Positions 51,960-63,250 of a stretch of DNA of 64,000 nt are shown piece by piece (the first letter of the stretch is position 1; every line of letters starts with the position of its first letter). Position numbers and translations under genes: made by a program. The notes under the pieces were generated by a model. That model was not told the origin of the DNA and did no database searches. It worked only from the letters and a program-made list of their open reading frames with translations. Source of the stretch: Roridomyces roridus (Eukaryota > Basidiomycota > Agaricomycetes > Agaricales > Mycenaceae); contig JARKIF010000014.1 of the NCBI GenBank assembly GCA_029378245.1, forward strand, positions 558,001-622,000. The letters are read 5' to 3'.

Positions 51960-54417
51960 AATGGCGGATCTGAAGAGGTGGAGTGCATTGAGGACAATGG
52001 CTCACAGATCATTTGAATGTCTCTGGCAGCAGCGCGGGAGGCAAGGATGACTTGGGACCCGGCTGTGCACATATACATGGAAAGTGCAAATGGCTCTCTA
52101 GCACGAGCATTGGGTCTAGCACGGAATGTACCTTTCAAGTTTGGGGGACTTATGTTGTATCTACAAGTCCATATACTCGAGAAACCCGGCAGGCCATTTG
52201 ATATTCTGACAGAGAGTCTGGTTCAGATGGCACTCAGGTGATCACCATTCGTGATCCCAACTCAGGGCGGAAAGTTTCACTACCAACCTACGCGAAGGAG
52301 AGAGCTCCAAAGAAGGATGCACCATCACTACCGCAGACTGAGCCGAGGGCGGCTGCGGAGCCTGTTGAGGATGCGGATTTTCAGCACTCTTCGATGAGTT
52401 GATGCAAGGGCATGAAGGAGAAGAGATAGCACTGAAATTCGGGTTTGATGAGCAGAATGAGTTGAGGATTGAGGGATATCGGCTGCCTCGTAAGCAGAAG
52501 TTCTCCTCCGATGAGTTGGTGGAAGCATACTTGAGTGCCAGCGTTGATGATACGGCTATGCAGTCGGATTCGGAAGCGGCGGCATTGTTTCAAGAGTTTG
52601 TTGGTGGCGGGAGTTCTGAATCCAATGGGGTCAAGCATGATGTCTACACATGGGAGGTCGCTGACAGAGGGAGGGGGGACCGCAAGGTGCCAGCCGACAT
52701 GCAATGGGATGAGGAAGCCGTTCGAACCCGGCATTCCACTGATCATTCGGTCAAATGCTACTGTTGCCAAACTTTTTCTGATGTCGAGGCAGCGGCGGAT
52801 GTTGACAGGATGGTGAGGTAGTTGAGGTGCTTGCTGGCAAGAAATATAAGCCTGTTGGTTTAAAGGTCAGGCCAGTGTACACCGAATTGCCAGATAAATA
52901 CCGGATCAAGCGGGAGATATTGGGTGATCCGCTCGCGGATATGCCAAAGTTGAACCCGAATCCGGGAGAATTCAAGCCGACTGGACGCTACTCCGAGGAG
53001 AGGAAAGCTCATGTGGATAAAACCCATGACACTGGATTTCTCACCGGTGAAGAGATGAAGGTTGTGCATGAGTTCATGATGGAACACAATGAGGCCTTCG
53101 CCTGGACAGATGAAGAGCGGGAAAGTTTTGATCAGCGATATTTCCCACCTGTGGAAATTCCCGTAATTGAACATGAGGTCTGGGTAGAGGGGAATATACC
53201 AATTTCAAGAGGGCAGCTGGAGGAGTTCTGCAACGTTATCAGGAAGAAAATTGAGGCCGGAGTATACGAGCCCTCCAATGCTTCCTACCGTAGCAAATTC
53301 TTCGGGGTGATCAAGAAGGACGGCAAGAGCATCCGTTTAGTACATGCACTAGAGCCGCTCAATGCTGTAACTATTGCTCATTCAGGCTTACCGCCGGGAA
53401 CGGAGGAATTGGCAAATCACTTTGCTGGTCGTGTGTGTGGGGGAGTTTTGGATCTGTATTCGGGTTATGATCACCGTGACATCGCAGAAAGCAGTCGAGA
53501 CTTTACAACATTTCAGACACCATTCGGCGCTCTGAGACTTGTAAAGTTGCCGCAAGGCTGGACTAACTCTGTACCAATATTTCATGAGGATGTTACCTAC
53601 ATACTGCAAGACGAGATTCCACATGTCACCATCCCATACATTGATGATATACCAGTGAGAGGGCCAGGTGATAGATATCTCCTAGCTAATGGGTCGTACG
53701 AGACAATTCCAGAGAATCCTGGGATCAGGGGGTTCTTCTGGGAGCACTTTGCCGATCTCAACCGAATAGTTCAACGTCTCAAGTATTGCAAAGCAACCCT
53801 CTCAGGGCAGAAATCAATATTATGTGCGGCTGAATTCACAGTTGTTGGCCATGTGTGTTCATTTGAAGGGAGGAAACCGGACACTGACCAAGTTGGAGTT
53901 ATCCAGTGGTGGCCTGACTTGGAGAATGTGTCGGATATCCGCAACTTCTTTTGGACCATTCAGTCTCTCGAGATGTTCGTTCATCAAGGGTTTCGGGCTC
54001 ATTGCCCACCCGATCCAACGGATGGTGAACAAGGGTGTAAAGTTCGTGTGGGGAAAAGAACAAAAAAGGAGGCATTCCGGATGTTGAAAGATCTCGCAGG
54101 CAAGTGTGACGCCTCGAAGCCACTCAACTATGAATGGGATTCCGACATTGTGGTTGCAGTAGACAGTTCATGGATCTGCGCAGGCTATGAGGTATATCAG
54201 TGTGATCCGCATGACCCGAAGAAGAAATACTTTGCCAAGTTCTCGCAGCCGAAGCGAGAGTTGTATGGGCTGCTGCAGGTGTTGAAAAATCTGAGGTACT
54301 GGATTCTGGGTTGCCGTAGGCTTGTGGTTGAAACCGATGCGTTGTACATTGCAGGGATGTTGAACAACCCAGGGATGGGGCCCAATGCCACTATCAATAG
54401 GTGGATTGAGGAGATTC
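51960..54417 (+). pseudogene. Gypsy pol, 5' portion (protease, reverse transcriptase, RNase H)
   Basis: A Ty3/gypsy polyprotein remnant. Protease: IEDNGSQII (active site DNG, unusual for D[ST]G) near 51,990, followed by an in-frame stop, then LGLARNVPFKFGGLMLYLQV and GRPFDILTES. From 52,399 a linker leads to reverse transcriptase in the frame starting at 52,827: KKDGKSIRLVHALEPLNAVT, LDLYSGYDHRDIAESS, PFGALRLVKLPQGWTNSVPI and the catalytic YIDDIPVRGP. RNase H shows VAVDSSWICAGYEVYQ and ETDALYIAGMLNNPGMG. The frame is cut at IEEI by the copia-C insertion at 54,418 and resumes at 59,364. A stop near 52,819 also breaks it. Confidence 0.88.
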
Positions 54418-54707
54418 TGTTGGAGATCAGTGATTGTATCATCGATCATTGATGGACTGATGGCATGTTTGTGTCACGTTCTAATCATGTGATTGTGTTT
54501 GATGGCATCATGCCCTTGTTCCCTTTATGGCATTCCCCTTGTAGTTTCTTATTTAGGCATTCCCTTTGTCTTGGTACACATATATACCAGCTAGAGTAGA
54601 CCTGAGTCCCCAGTTTCTCACTGTTGACTCAGGTATGTATTTCTTCTCATATTGAATAAAAGAGTTTCTCACTGTTGACTCAGTCCACTGTGCTTCCTGT
54701 TTTAACA
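54418..54707 (+). repeat. Copia-C 5' LTR
   Basis: 290 bp, TGTTGGAGATCAGTG to CTGTTTTAACA, with ACATATATACC as probable TATA box near 54,580. The primer-binding site GGTTATGGGCCCCGGCC follows. Confidence 0.95.
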
Positions 54708-54823
54708 GGTTATGGGCCCCGGCCTTAACTGAAGTCTAACATTTTTTGAGATTCACATCCCATTGCATTTTCTGTGCTGTGCTTGCCCTTATAGTGTTGT
54801 GTGCATAAGTTTTTGTATATAGG

Positions 54824-54902
54824 AGCTTCAACTGTTGGGACAAACCCTCTTTGGGAGGTAGTCTTTAGTCCACCAAGAAACAAACGGTAGTCAATCCGTT
54901 GA
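54824..54902 (+). promoter_or_regulatory. Conserved leader motif shared by copia-A and copia-C
   Basis: About 78 nt (AGCTTCAACTGTTGGGAC onward to AGTCAATCCGTTG) match the copia-A leader (41,278-41,341 plus 41,684-41,705) with about one mismatch, while the sequence around it is far more diverged. It can form two hairpins: CCTC/GAGG around TTTGG, and AACGG/CCGTT around TAGTCAAT. A role in RNA packaging or dimerisation is inferred. Confidence 0.55.
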
Positions 54903-55082
54903 TCTCGGGGTTGGGGCCATTAGTGCTCGACAACTGGTTGCTCAGTAGAACTAGTCTTTTGACCATCTCAATCGTCTCTTGCTTTACCTACATCTATTCT
55001 TCACACACACTCCTGAGGGCCCAGTTTATCTGGTTCTAGCCATCTGCACACATTTGCCTTGGAACTTCATTATCATTTCTTG

Positions 55083-56820
55083 ATGCCTTTGCACGTTCCT
55101 CCTACCCCCATTTCCACCCAGGCACTCTCTTGCATGCTCTGTGGTGGAACCCATGCCGTCTTGGACTGTTCAGCAGGCAACTTAGCCTGGTTTCTGAACT
55201 GTTTCAAAGATGAAACCCCACATGAACAGCTGTTTCATCGGGCATCCAATGCTAGTCTTCTTTCCAATTCAGCTCAACTCCCTCCTGCCCAGTTGTGGAA
55301 TCCTGATTCTGGAGCCACCTCACACATGACACCCAGGCACGAGCTATTGCTCAATGCTTACTCTCATCGAGTTGCAATTGAAGTTGCCAATGGAGTTGTT
55401 GTGTATTCTGAGCTGATTGGAGAGATAGAGCTGCATCCAGTCATCAATGGACGCCCCAGCCCATCTGTCATCCTGACCAAGGTCCTATATGTTCCAATGT
55501 TGTCTCACAACCTCATCTCTACCACATATCTTGCCCGAGTTCACAACTATCTCATCACGATGCAAGGAAACCTTATATCCTTCATCTGGCGTAACCAACT
55601 ACTCTTCGAGGCAGACATTGATGAGAGGAACCAGGCATATGTCAGGGAGATAGAAGTCCCAAAGTTCACAGCTATGTCCGCAGTTGGAACCTTGCCCCTT
55701 GATCTGGACTTGCTGCACCGTCGGCTTGGCCATCACTCTGATACAAAGTTGATCTTGCGCAAGGGTCTGGTTACTGGTGCCACTCTCACTTCGGACCAGA
55801 AGCCAGATCCAATCTGTGAGCCATGCCTTGCTGGCAAGCTGAATGCTGCTCCTTTCCCTTCCACTGGACATCGAGCTGAAGCGCCCCTTGATCTCATCCA
55901 CTCTGATTTGAAGCAGTACAAAGTCTTCACTCGTGAAGGCTGGAAACACCGTATTGTCTTTGTTGACGATAATACTGGCTACAAAGTGGTGCTGCACATG
56001 AAAAGAAAGAGTGGTGCACTCATGGCGTTCAAGAAGTTCAAAGCTCATGCTGAGAATCATTTTGAACGCAAAATCAAGGCGTTTCAGGATGATGAAGGTG
56101 GAGAGTACATGTCCACAGAGTTTGAGGACTACCTCGCTTCTGAAGGCATTGTGCGTCGTCATTCAACGAGGAATAGACCACAGCAGAACGGGACGGCTGA
56201 ACGTGCTAACCGCACTGTTGATGAACATGCAATTGCTATGTTGCATGAAGCAAATCTTCCGCCTTCCTTCAGGGCACTCGCTGTTGAAGCCTACATTCAT
56301 GTGGGGAACATGCATCCTACTGCACGCATTCCGGACACCACTCCTTACCAACTCTGGTACAAGGAGAAGCCAGATGTGGCGCATCTTCGAGTATGGGGCT
56401 GCCTGGCCTATGTGCCTGTGCAAAAGGACAAGCGTGATGCCTCTGGGATTCACTTCCAGAAATGCATCTTTGTGGGCTATCCATCCGAATACAAGGGTTG
56501 GAAGTTCTACAATCCCATCACCCGCAAAATAGTCATTGCGGAACACGCTGTCTTTGACGAGCGTTACTTTCCTGGAGCAAGTCCTGAGGCTATGAAAAAG
56601 TGCCCAAAGACACCTCCATCCTCGCTCATCCATTCTCTTCCCTCTGTGCCAGCGGCTCCATCTGTAGGAGTGCGCAATGCCGGGGGAGATGAGGACGATG
56701 ATAATGTGCATCTTGCACCCCCTCCAGCTGTTTTGGCCAATCCACCTACACCTCCAGCTGCTGAAGCTCATCTACCTGCTCCTGAGCCAGCAGATCCTCC
56801 TTCCCCACCTGCTACTTTTG
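55083..56820 (+). pseudogene. Copia-C zinc knuckle, protease and integrase
   Basis: The ATG at 55083 gives MPLHVPPTPISTQALSC; the knuckle CMLCGGTHAVLDC has three residues instead of four between the second Cys and His. No capsid region precedes it. Protease DSGATSHM; integrase finger LHRRLGHHSD...CEPC and core IHSDLKQYK, FVDDNTGY, DDEGGEYMSTEF. The chromodomain-free linker is proline-rich. After SPPATF the frame enters the inverted insert and stops at 56,954. Unlike copia-A, no frameshift occurs at SEYKGWKFYNP. Confidence 0.9.
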
Positions 56821-57178
56821 AGAAACTGGGGACTCAGGTCTACTCTAGCTGGTATATATGTGTACCAAGACAAAGGGAATGCCTAAATAAGAAACTACAA
56901 GGGGAATGCCATAAAGGGAACAAGGGCATGATGCCATCAAACACAATCACATGATTAGAACGTGACACAAACATGCCATCAGTCCATCAATGATCGATGA
57001 TACAATCACTGATCTCCAACACTCCCCCGGGACGTGGCAAGTGTGCTTAGCTCCCCCGGAATCCCATAAGGGTCAGGAGGCGCTGTAGGGCAGGTCGAGG
57101 AAGGGGTTTGGTGAGAAGGTCAGCCAGCTGGTCCTGGGTGGGCACATAATCAATCTTGATAGTCCCTCGAACCACCTC
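56819..57178 (-). repeat. 360-bp inverted copy of the element's own 3' end, inserted in copia-C pol
   Basis: Reverse-complemented, this segment matches 58,912-59,271 with about one mismatch: the end of RNase H, stop codon, polypurine tract CCCGGGGGAG and the first 203 bp of the LTR, ending within CCCAGTTTCTCA. The left junction has microhomology TGAG. The copia polyprotein linker resumes at 57,179. Confidence 0.9.
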
Positions 57179-59043
57179 CTGCTCCTCTGCCTGATGCTCC
57201 TTCTCCCATTGGTGTTGCTGCTCGTCGCAAACAGCGTGGACAAGAAAGGGACCGTCGCCCTGAGGTCGAGCGCCGCTGGGAAGCTCGTCAACCTACTCCA
57301 GCGGTTGTCTCAGACTCCGATGATGAGCCCCCTGCACCTGAAGAGCCTGAGAGCGATGATGAGTTGCTAATCCAAGCTGGAAGCGCACTCATTGTTGCTC
57401 ATGAAGGAGATCCAGCAGACATGGTGCTACAGGAGACCAATTCCATCTCTGTGGAGTATGCAAGGTCTGCTATCCACTCTGGCAACCCGCGCTCCTATCA
57501 CGAAGCTTTGCAACGTGAGGATGCGCATCTGTGGAAGGAGGCAGCAGTTGAGGAGATTAACTCACTGCTGGAGAACTGCACTTGGGATGTTGTGGATTGT
57601 CCACCTGGCGTAAAGCCAATTCGCTCTCAATGGGTCTTTCTCATCAAGCACAAGTCTGATGGCACCATTGAGCGCTATAAAGCTCGGCTTGTTGCTGATG
57701 GCCGTGGCCAACGCCATGGCATTGACTTTGTTGAGGTCTTCTCCCCCACCATGAAGGCATCCACCCTTCGCATTGTCCTTGCTCTTGCTGCTCAGCATGA
57801 TCTTCATCTTCGTTCCTTTGATTTCTCATCTGCCTTCCTGAATGGAGATCTTGAGGAAGATGTCTATATGACTCAACCTGAAGGTTTTCCACAAGGAACA
57901 CCAGGCCAGGTGCTTCACCTTGGTAAAGCCATCTATGGGTTAAAGCAGGCTGGCCGGCAGTGGAACAAGAAGCTGCATGCAAAGCTCCTTTCAATGGGCT
58001 TCAAATGTATCCAGTCAGATCGCTCCTGCTATGTCTATGACAATGGCAAGACCAGAGTGATCATTCCCATTTATGTCGATGATGGTTGTGCTGCTGCCAA
58101 GAACCCAGCCGACATTGACAAAGTCATCGCTGAACTTGGCCAATCATTCAAGGTCAAGGATCTTGGTCCCACAGAGTTCTTGTTGGGTATCAAGATTGAG
58201 CGTGACTGGGATGCTGGTACAGTCTCCATGTCTCAGCGCCAATATGCTGTGGATATGCTTGAGCAGTTCAAGATGTCAGATTGCAAGCCAGTGACTACTC
58301 CTATGCTTCCTGGACTTGCACTGACCAAGGAGATGGGAGCCAGAACAGAAGAGGAGTCCAAGCAGTACAAGGGCATTTACCAGTCTGCTGTTGGCTCTCT
58401 GATGTACTTGGCCACCCAGACACGCATTGACATTGCTGGTGCTGTTGGGATCCTTTGCCGCTTCCTTGGCAATCCTGGTGAATCTCACTGGAAAGCTGTG
58501 AAGCATTTGTTCCGCTACATCAAGGGTACTCTGGACTACAAGCTTACCTATCGCCGTTCATCTTCACCCACTTCCTTTGTAACCTACTCTGATGCTGACC
58601 ATGGAGGCGATAAGGACTCTGGGAAAAGCACAGGTGGTTATGTTGTGATGATGAATGGTGCTCCAGTTAGCTGGAAGAGCAAACTACAGTCTACAGTTTC
58701 GCTCTCCACTACTGAAGCAGAGTACATTGCTGGAGTGGACGCAGGCAAGGAGACCAAATGGGTGCGCAACCTTCTTTGGGAGTTGGGATACAAGGTGTTT
58801 GGAAGCTCTGTTCTCTATTTGGACAACCAGTCTGCTATCAAAGTGGCCAACAACCCTGAGCACCATGGTCGAATGAAGCATCTTGACATGGCTCATTATT
58901 GGCTTCGTGACGAGGTGGCTCGAGGGACTATCAAGATTGATTATGTGCCCACCCAGGACCAGCTGGCTGACCTTCTCACCAAACCCCTTCCTCGACCTGC
59001 CCTACAGCGCCTCCTGACCCTTATGGGATTCCGGGGGAGCTAA
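57179..59043 (+). pseudogene. Copia-C reverse transcriptase and RNase H
   Basis: After the insert the linker resumes (APSPIGVAARRKQRGQE) and runs to SDDELLIQAGSALIVAHEG. Reverse transcriptase has WVFLIKHKSDGTIERYKARL, FLNGDLEEDVYMTQPEGFPQ and the catalytic YVDDGCAAAK. RNase H has SDADHGGDKDSGKSTGGYVV, TEAEYIAGVDAGKE and ends TLMGFRGS at 59,043. The frame itself is intact; only the insert separates it from integrase. Confidence 0.92.
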
Positions 59044-59068
59044 GCACACTTGCCACGTCCCGGGGGAG

Positions 59069-59358
59069 TGTTGGAGATCAGTGATTGTATCATCGATCAT
59101 TGATGGACTGATGGCATGTTTGTGTCACGTTCTAATCATGTGATTGTGTTTGATGGCATCATGCCCTTGTTCCCTTTATGGCATTCCCCTTGTAGTTTCT
59201 TATTTAGGCATTCCCTTTGTCTTGGTACACATATATACCAGCTAGAGTAGACCTGAGTCCCCAGTTTCTCACTGTTGACTCAGGTATGTATTTCTTCTCA
59301 TATTGAATAAAAGAGTTTCTCACTGTTGACTCAGTCCACTGTGCTTCCTGTTTTAACA
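59069..59358 (+). repeat. Copia-C 3' LTR
   Basis: 290 bp and identical by eye to the 5' LTR, which implies a recent insertion. It is preceded by the purine tract CGTCCCGGGGGAG. Confidence 0.95.
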
Positions 59359-59363
59359 GATTC

Positions 59364-60250
59364 TGCTCTTCCACTTTAAATTGAAGCACTTACCTTTTCA
59401 CCTGATGGGTTGTCTCGACGGAAGCCACAACCAGGGGATGAAGTATATCCGGATGAGGAATTTGAGGAGGAGTGTCCGCCTCTGCAACATGAGGATTGGG
59501 ACTATGAGGGAGAGCAGCCACTCGAGTTAGATCAGTTCAAAAATGACATTGACACTCAAGGAGGATACCTTCAGTCTCTAGCAGGGTGTGCTAGCTCTGT
59601 GGAGGACTTTGAGGATGAATTGGGAGAGGCATTTGAACAGGAGCAGGTGACTATCAATAAAGTCAAGGCTGCATATGAGGCGGAGGGTATTACTGTACCC
59701 AGCTTCATGACAGCCACCGTCCCTGAGGAAGAGCGAATGTTGCCAAAACTTGAGTTGAGGGATGATCCCGGCAAGCGGGAGCCCTATATCGAGCTACACC
59801 GTTCTGAGAATGCGAAACGGTGGGACCAGCGTCTAGACGTGATCCGAGAGTGGTTGAAAAATCCACTTGAGTTGCCGGAACCGGACATGAGTGAAGCCCA
59901 ACAGCAGAAGTTCATGCGCTGGGCCAAGCCTTTCTTCTTGTCCAAAGATGGTAGATTGTATCGAAAAGATGAAGGGGGTATGCACAAGTTGGTGGTTGAG
60001 AGAGAGCATCGGCCATACATGATGTGTGCATCACACAATGCACTTGGTCATCGCGGGCAGTACTCTACGGTGGAATTTGAGAAGTTGCAAAGCAACACTT
60101 AGGATTTATTATCGACCGATCTTGAAAACCAGGAACTGTTGCATGGAGCGGCATTTCAAGTAGGGGTAGAGCCTGTCAATCGGTAGTTGGAGCCTTGAGG
60201 CAGCTGCCTTTGATGGCAACAGATTAAAATTTCAGTTTCTTGCAGAGGGG
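59364..60250 (+). pseudogene. Gypsy pol, 3' portion (end of RNase H, linker, start of integrase)
   Basis: Continues the gypsy frame interrupted at 54,417: LLFHFKLKHLP, then a small frameshift before SPDGLSRRKPQ (the usual PDGLSRR end of RNase H). A linker rich in acidic residues (EEFEEECPPLQHEDWDYEGE) follows and the H2C2 integrase finger begins with HNALGHRGQYS before a stop at 60,102. The rest of integrase is too decayed to follow. Confidence 0.85.
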
Positions 60251-60369
60251 TAGTATTCACTTGCAGGCAATGGGCTTTGGCGAACATTCTTTCATCGGGA
60301 CTAAGAAGGCAAGGAATAAAAGAGATAGATTGAGGGTATTATGGGGGAACTATGTACAGGACTAGATAT

Positions 60370-60705
60370 CTAAATGGCGCGCTCAACGAAGCGGGGCATG
60401 TAGGAGCGGCCAACATTGAGAGACTCGCTGTGAGCATCAATACGGTTGATGATGCTCTGATCAACGCCAAGGTTGCATGCGAGAATGCGGAGGTTGATAA
60501 GGGACTGGACATCAGAGATAGACTCGATGAAGCTGCCGATACCAAGGTTGAAGATGAAATCAGGGACGGTGGTGTAGTGGTCAAACATAATGAAGGCGAG
60601 CTTGCAGTTTGTGTAATAGATCGTGTAGTTCTCCTCCACAGAGCGCTCTTGATCTATAAGTTTGTGAGAAGGGTGTGGAAAAAGATGGAGAAGCGGACAC
60701 ACGGC
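60370..60705 (-). pseudogene. 3' part of the host-type gene split from 40,424-40,862
   Basis: On the minus strand, after 49 nt that read as an intron ending TTATAG, an exon runs from QERSVEENYTIYYTNCKLAF to a stop at 60,370-60,372 (tail SYMPRFVERAI). Codons favour C in third position, as for host genes here. Its first bases next to the copia-A LTR are GCCGT, the same pentamer that precedes copia-A copy 1. Joining the two fragments through one GCCGT recreates the GT donor and a continuous frame. The protein is not recognised. Confidence 0.55.
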
Positions 60706-61004
60706 TGTTGAAGCAGGCAGCACAGATGAACTGAGATCAACAGTGAGAAAACTCTGTATTGGTGACTATGAAACTACATGCCTGAGATCAACAGTGAGAA
60801 ACTGGGGACCTAGGCTACATGACAGCTGACTATATACTTGTCAGAACAAAAGGAAGTCCTAATTGGTAAATACAATAAGAAAGAAGCATATCATGGGAAT
60901 TCTCCCATGTCAGATGAGTATCAGAAACACGGTCACATGACCAGAACACGAGAATGCCATCAGTCCATCAATCAATATCATCAGTTGATCAACAACTTCC
61001 AACA
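60706..61004 (-). repeat. Copia-A copy 2 3' LTR
   Basis: 299 bp. In element orientation its variant sites are GATAT, GATACTCATC, GTTTTCTC and GATCTCAG: the last two match the 5' LTR of copy 1, not its 3' LTR. Confidence 0.93.
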
Positions 61005-61030
61005 CTCCCCCGGGACCTGGGCAGTCTCGC

Positions 61031-63250
61031 CTAGCTCCCCCGGATTCCCATAAGTCCTAGTAGACGTTGCAGAGCAGGACGAGGGAGGGGCTTGGTGAGC
61101 AAGTCAGCTAACTGCTCCTGGGTTGGCACATATTCAATACGAAGAGTGCCTCTGGCCACTTCATCTCGAAGCCAGTAGTGAGCAAGGTCAAGATGTTTCA
61201 TCCGACCATGGTGCTCAGGATTTTTGGAGACCTGAATGGCAGACTGGTTGTCCATGTAGATCACAGAACTGCCAAACACCTTGTACCCCAACTCCCATAG
61301 CAAATTGCGCACCCATTTTGTCTCCTTGCCTGCATCCACTCCTGCAATGTACTCTGCTTCAGTGGTGGAGAGCGAGACTGTAGATTGCAGCTTGCTCTTC
61401 CAGCACACTGGTGCACCATTCATCATGACAACATATCCACCTGTGCTTTTCCCAGTGTCTTTGCAGCCACCATGATCAGCATCAGTGTAGGTGATAAAGG
61501 AAGTGCAAGATGGTGATTTGGTGTAGGTGAGTTTGTAGTTCAGAGTACCTTTGATGTAGCGGAAGAGATGCTTCACAGCTTTCCAGTGGGCTTCACCGGG
61601 ATTGCTATTGAAGCGGGAGAGGATGCCGACAGCAGTGGAGATGTCAATGTGCGTTTGGGTAGCCAGATAGAGAAGAGATCCAACTGCAGAGAGATAGACA
61701 GATTTGTACTGCTTGGACTCCTCTTCAGTCTTGGCTCCCATTTCCTTGGTCAGGACAAGTCCAGGAAGCATTGGAGTGCTCACTGGCTTGCAATCCGACA
61801 TGTTGAACTGCTCAAGCATGTTCACAGCATATTGGCGCTGTGAGAGAGAGACGGTGCCAGCCTCAAAATCACGCTCAATCTTGATGCCCAGCAAACACTG
61901 TGTGGGACCAAGATCCTTGACCTTGACTGATTGACCAAGTTGAGCAATGACCCTGTCTATGTCTTTGTTGTCTTTGGCAGCAATGGTGCCATCATCAACA
62001 TAGATAGGAAGGATGATCCGCACTTTGCCATCGTAGTAGACATAGCAAGAGCGATCAGACTGGGTGCACCGGAAGCCCATAGTTAAGAGCTTTGCATTCA
62101 GCTTCTTGTTCCACTGGCGGCCAGCTTGTTTCAAGCCATAGATGGACTTGTTGAGTTTGAGAAGCTGGCCCTTCTCTCCTTGTGGAAACCCCTCGGGCTG
62201 AGTCATAAAGACATCCTCCTCCAGGTCTCCATTGAGGTAAGCAGATGAGAAGTCAAAGGAACGAAGCTGAAGATCATGCTGAGCAGCCAACGCAAGGACA
62301 ATGCGCAGGGTGGCATGCTTGAAGGTGGGGGAAAAGATCTCGTTGTAGTCAATGCCATGGCGCTGACCGCGACCATCTGCAACAAGTCGAGCTTTGTAGC
62401 GCTCAATTGAGCCATCAGACTTGTGCTTGATGACAAAGACCCATTGAGAGCGGATTGGCTTGACGCCAGGAGGTGCATCTACAACATCCCAAGTGCAGTT
62501 CTCAAGGAGAGAGTTTATCTCTGAGACTGCAGCTTCTTCCCAAAGATGTGCATCAGGTCGCCGCAATGCGTCATGATAAGAACGCGGATTGCCTGACTGG
62601 ATGGCTGACCTGGCATACTCCACAGAAACCGAATTGGCTTCTTGCAACACCACATCTGCTGGATTGCCTTCATGAGCAACGATCAGAGCGCTGCCTGAAG
62701 TGAGCAGCAACTCATCATCGCTTTCTGAGTCTAGATGGGGGACAGGCTCAGGCTCAGGCTCATCATCAGAATCAGGGACAGCAGGAGCTGGCTCCCTGGG
62801 CGCTGTTTTCCACCATTCACTAGGCTGCCGATGTTGGGTAGTTTGGCCATGGAAGCGGCGGCGTGCAGCAATTCCAACTGGTGAAGGGGGGTTTGGAGCT
62901 GGATCTGGTGACTGGGAGCGGCTAGGTGGCAGCTCGACTTGAGCTGGTGCTGGTGGAGGAGTGTGAGGAGGGGAAGGAGGCTCTGGATTTTCAGCCTCAG
63001 GGGGTGCTCGATGCACATTGAAACCATCATCATCATCGTCATCACTATCATTTCCATCTCCCCCGGCATTGTGCACACCCTTGGGCTTGGTGGCAAGTAA
63101 AGGTAGGTTTTGGATGGAGGAGGAAGGAGGTTTTTTAGGGCAACGCCGCATGGCTTGTGGGTTGTTCCCAGGGAAGTAGCGCTCGTCAAAGACAGCATGT
63201 TCTGCAATGACAATCTTCCGAGTGACAGGGTTGTAGAATTTCCAACCCTT
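61031..63250 (-). pseudogene. Copia-A copy 2 reverse transcriptase and RNase H frame
   Basis: Same protein as the 43,306-45,526 frame, with catalytic YVDDGTIAAK and RNase H TEAEYIAGVDAGKE. It is out of frame with integrase because of the shared 1-base insertion. Confidence 0.92.

Larger units (their letters stand above)
54418..59358 (+). mobile_element. Copia-C retrotransposon, young insertion into gypsy pol (target duplication GATTC)
   Basis: A complete 4.94-kb element with 290-bp LTRs (54,418-54,707 and 59,069-59,358) that I find identical by eye. GATTC is duplicated at 54,413-54,417 and 59,359-59,363. Removing the element and one GATTC rejoins the gypsy frame at IEEI to LLFHFKLKH. The polyprotein is interrupted by a 360-bp inverted segment of its own 3' end at about 56,819-57,178. 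Confidence 0.95.

Noticed and set aside
40863..61004. Copy 2 of copia-A as direct retrotransposed progeny of copy 1 (its 3' LTR combines the U3 variants of copy 1's 3' LTR with the U5 variants of copy 1's 5' LTR)
   Set aside because: The pattern fits reverse transcription, but the swapped GCCGT flanks and the split host gene are explained only by the inversion model, which also explains the shared U5 variants. I therefore treat the LTR mosaic as secondary evidence for the inversion.
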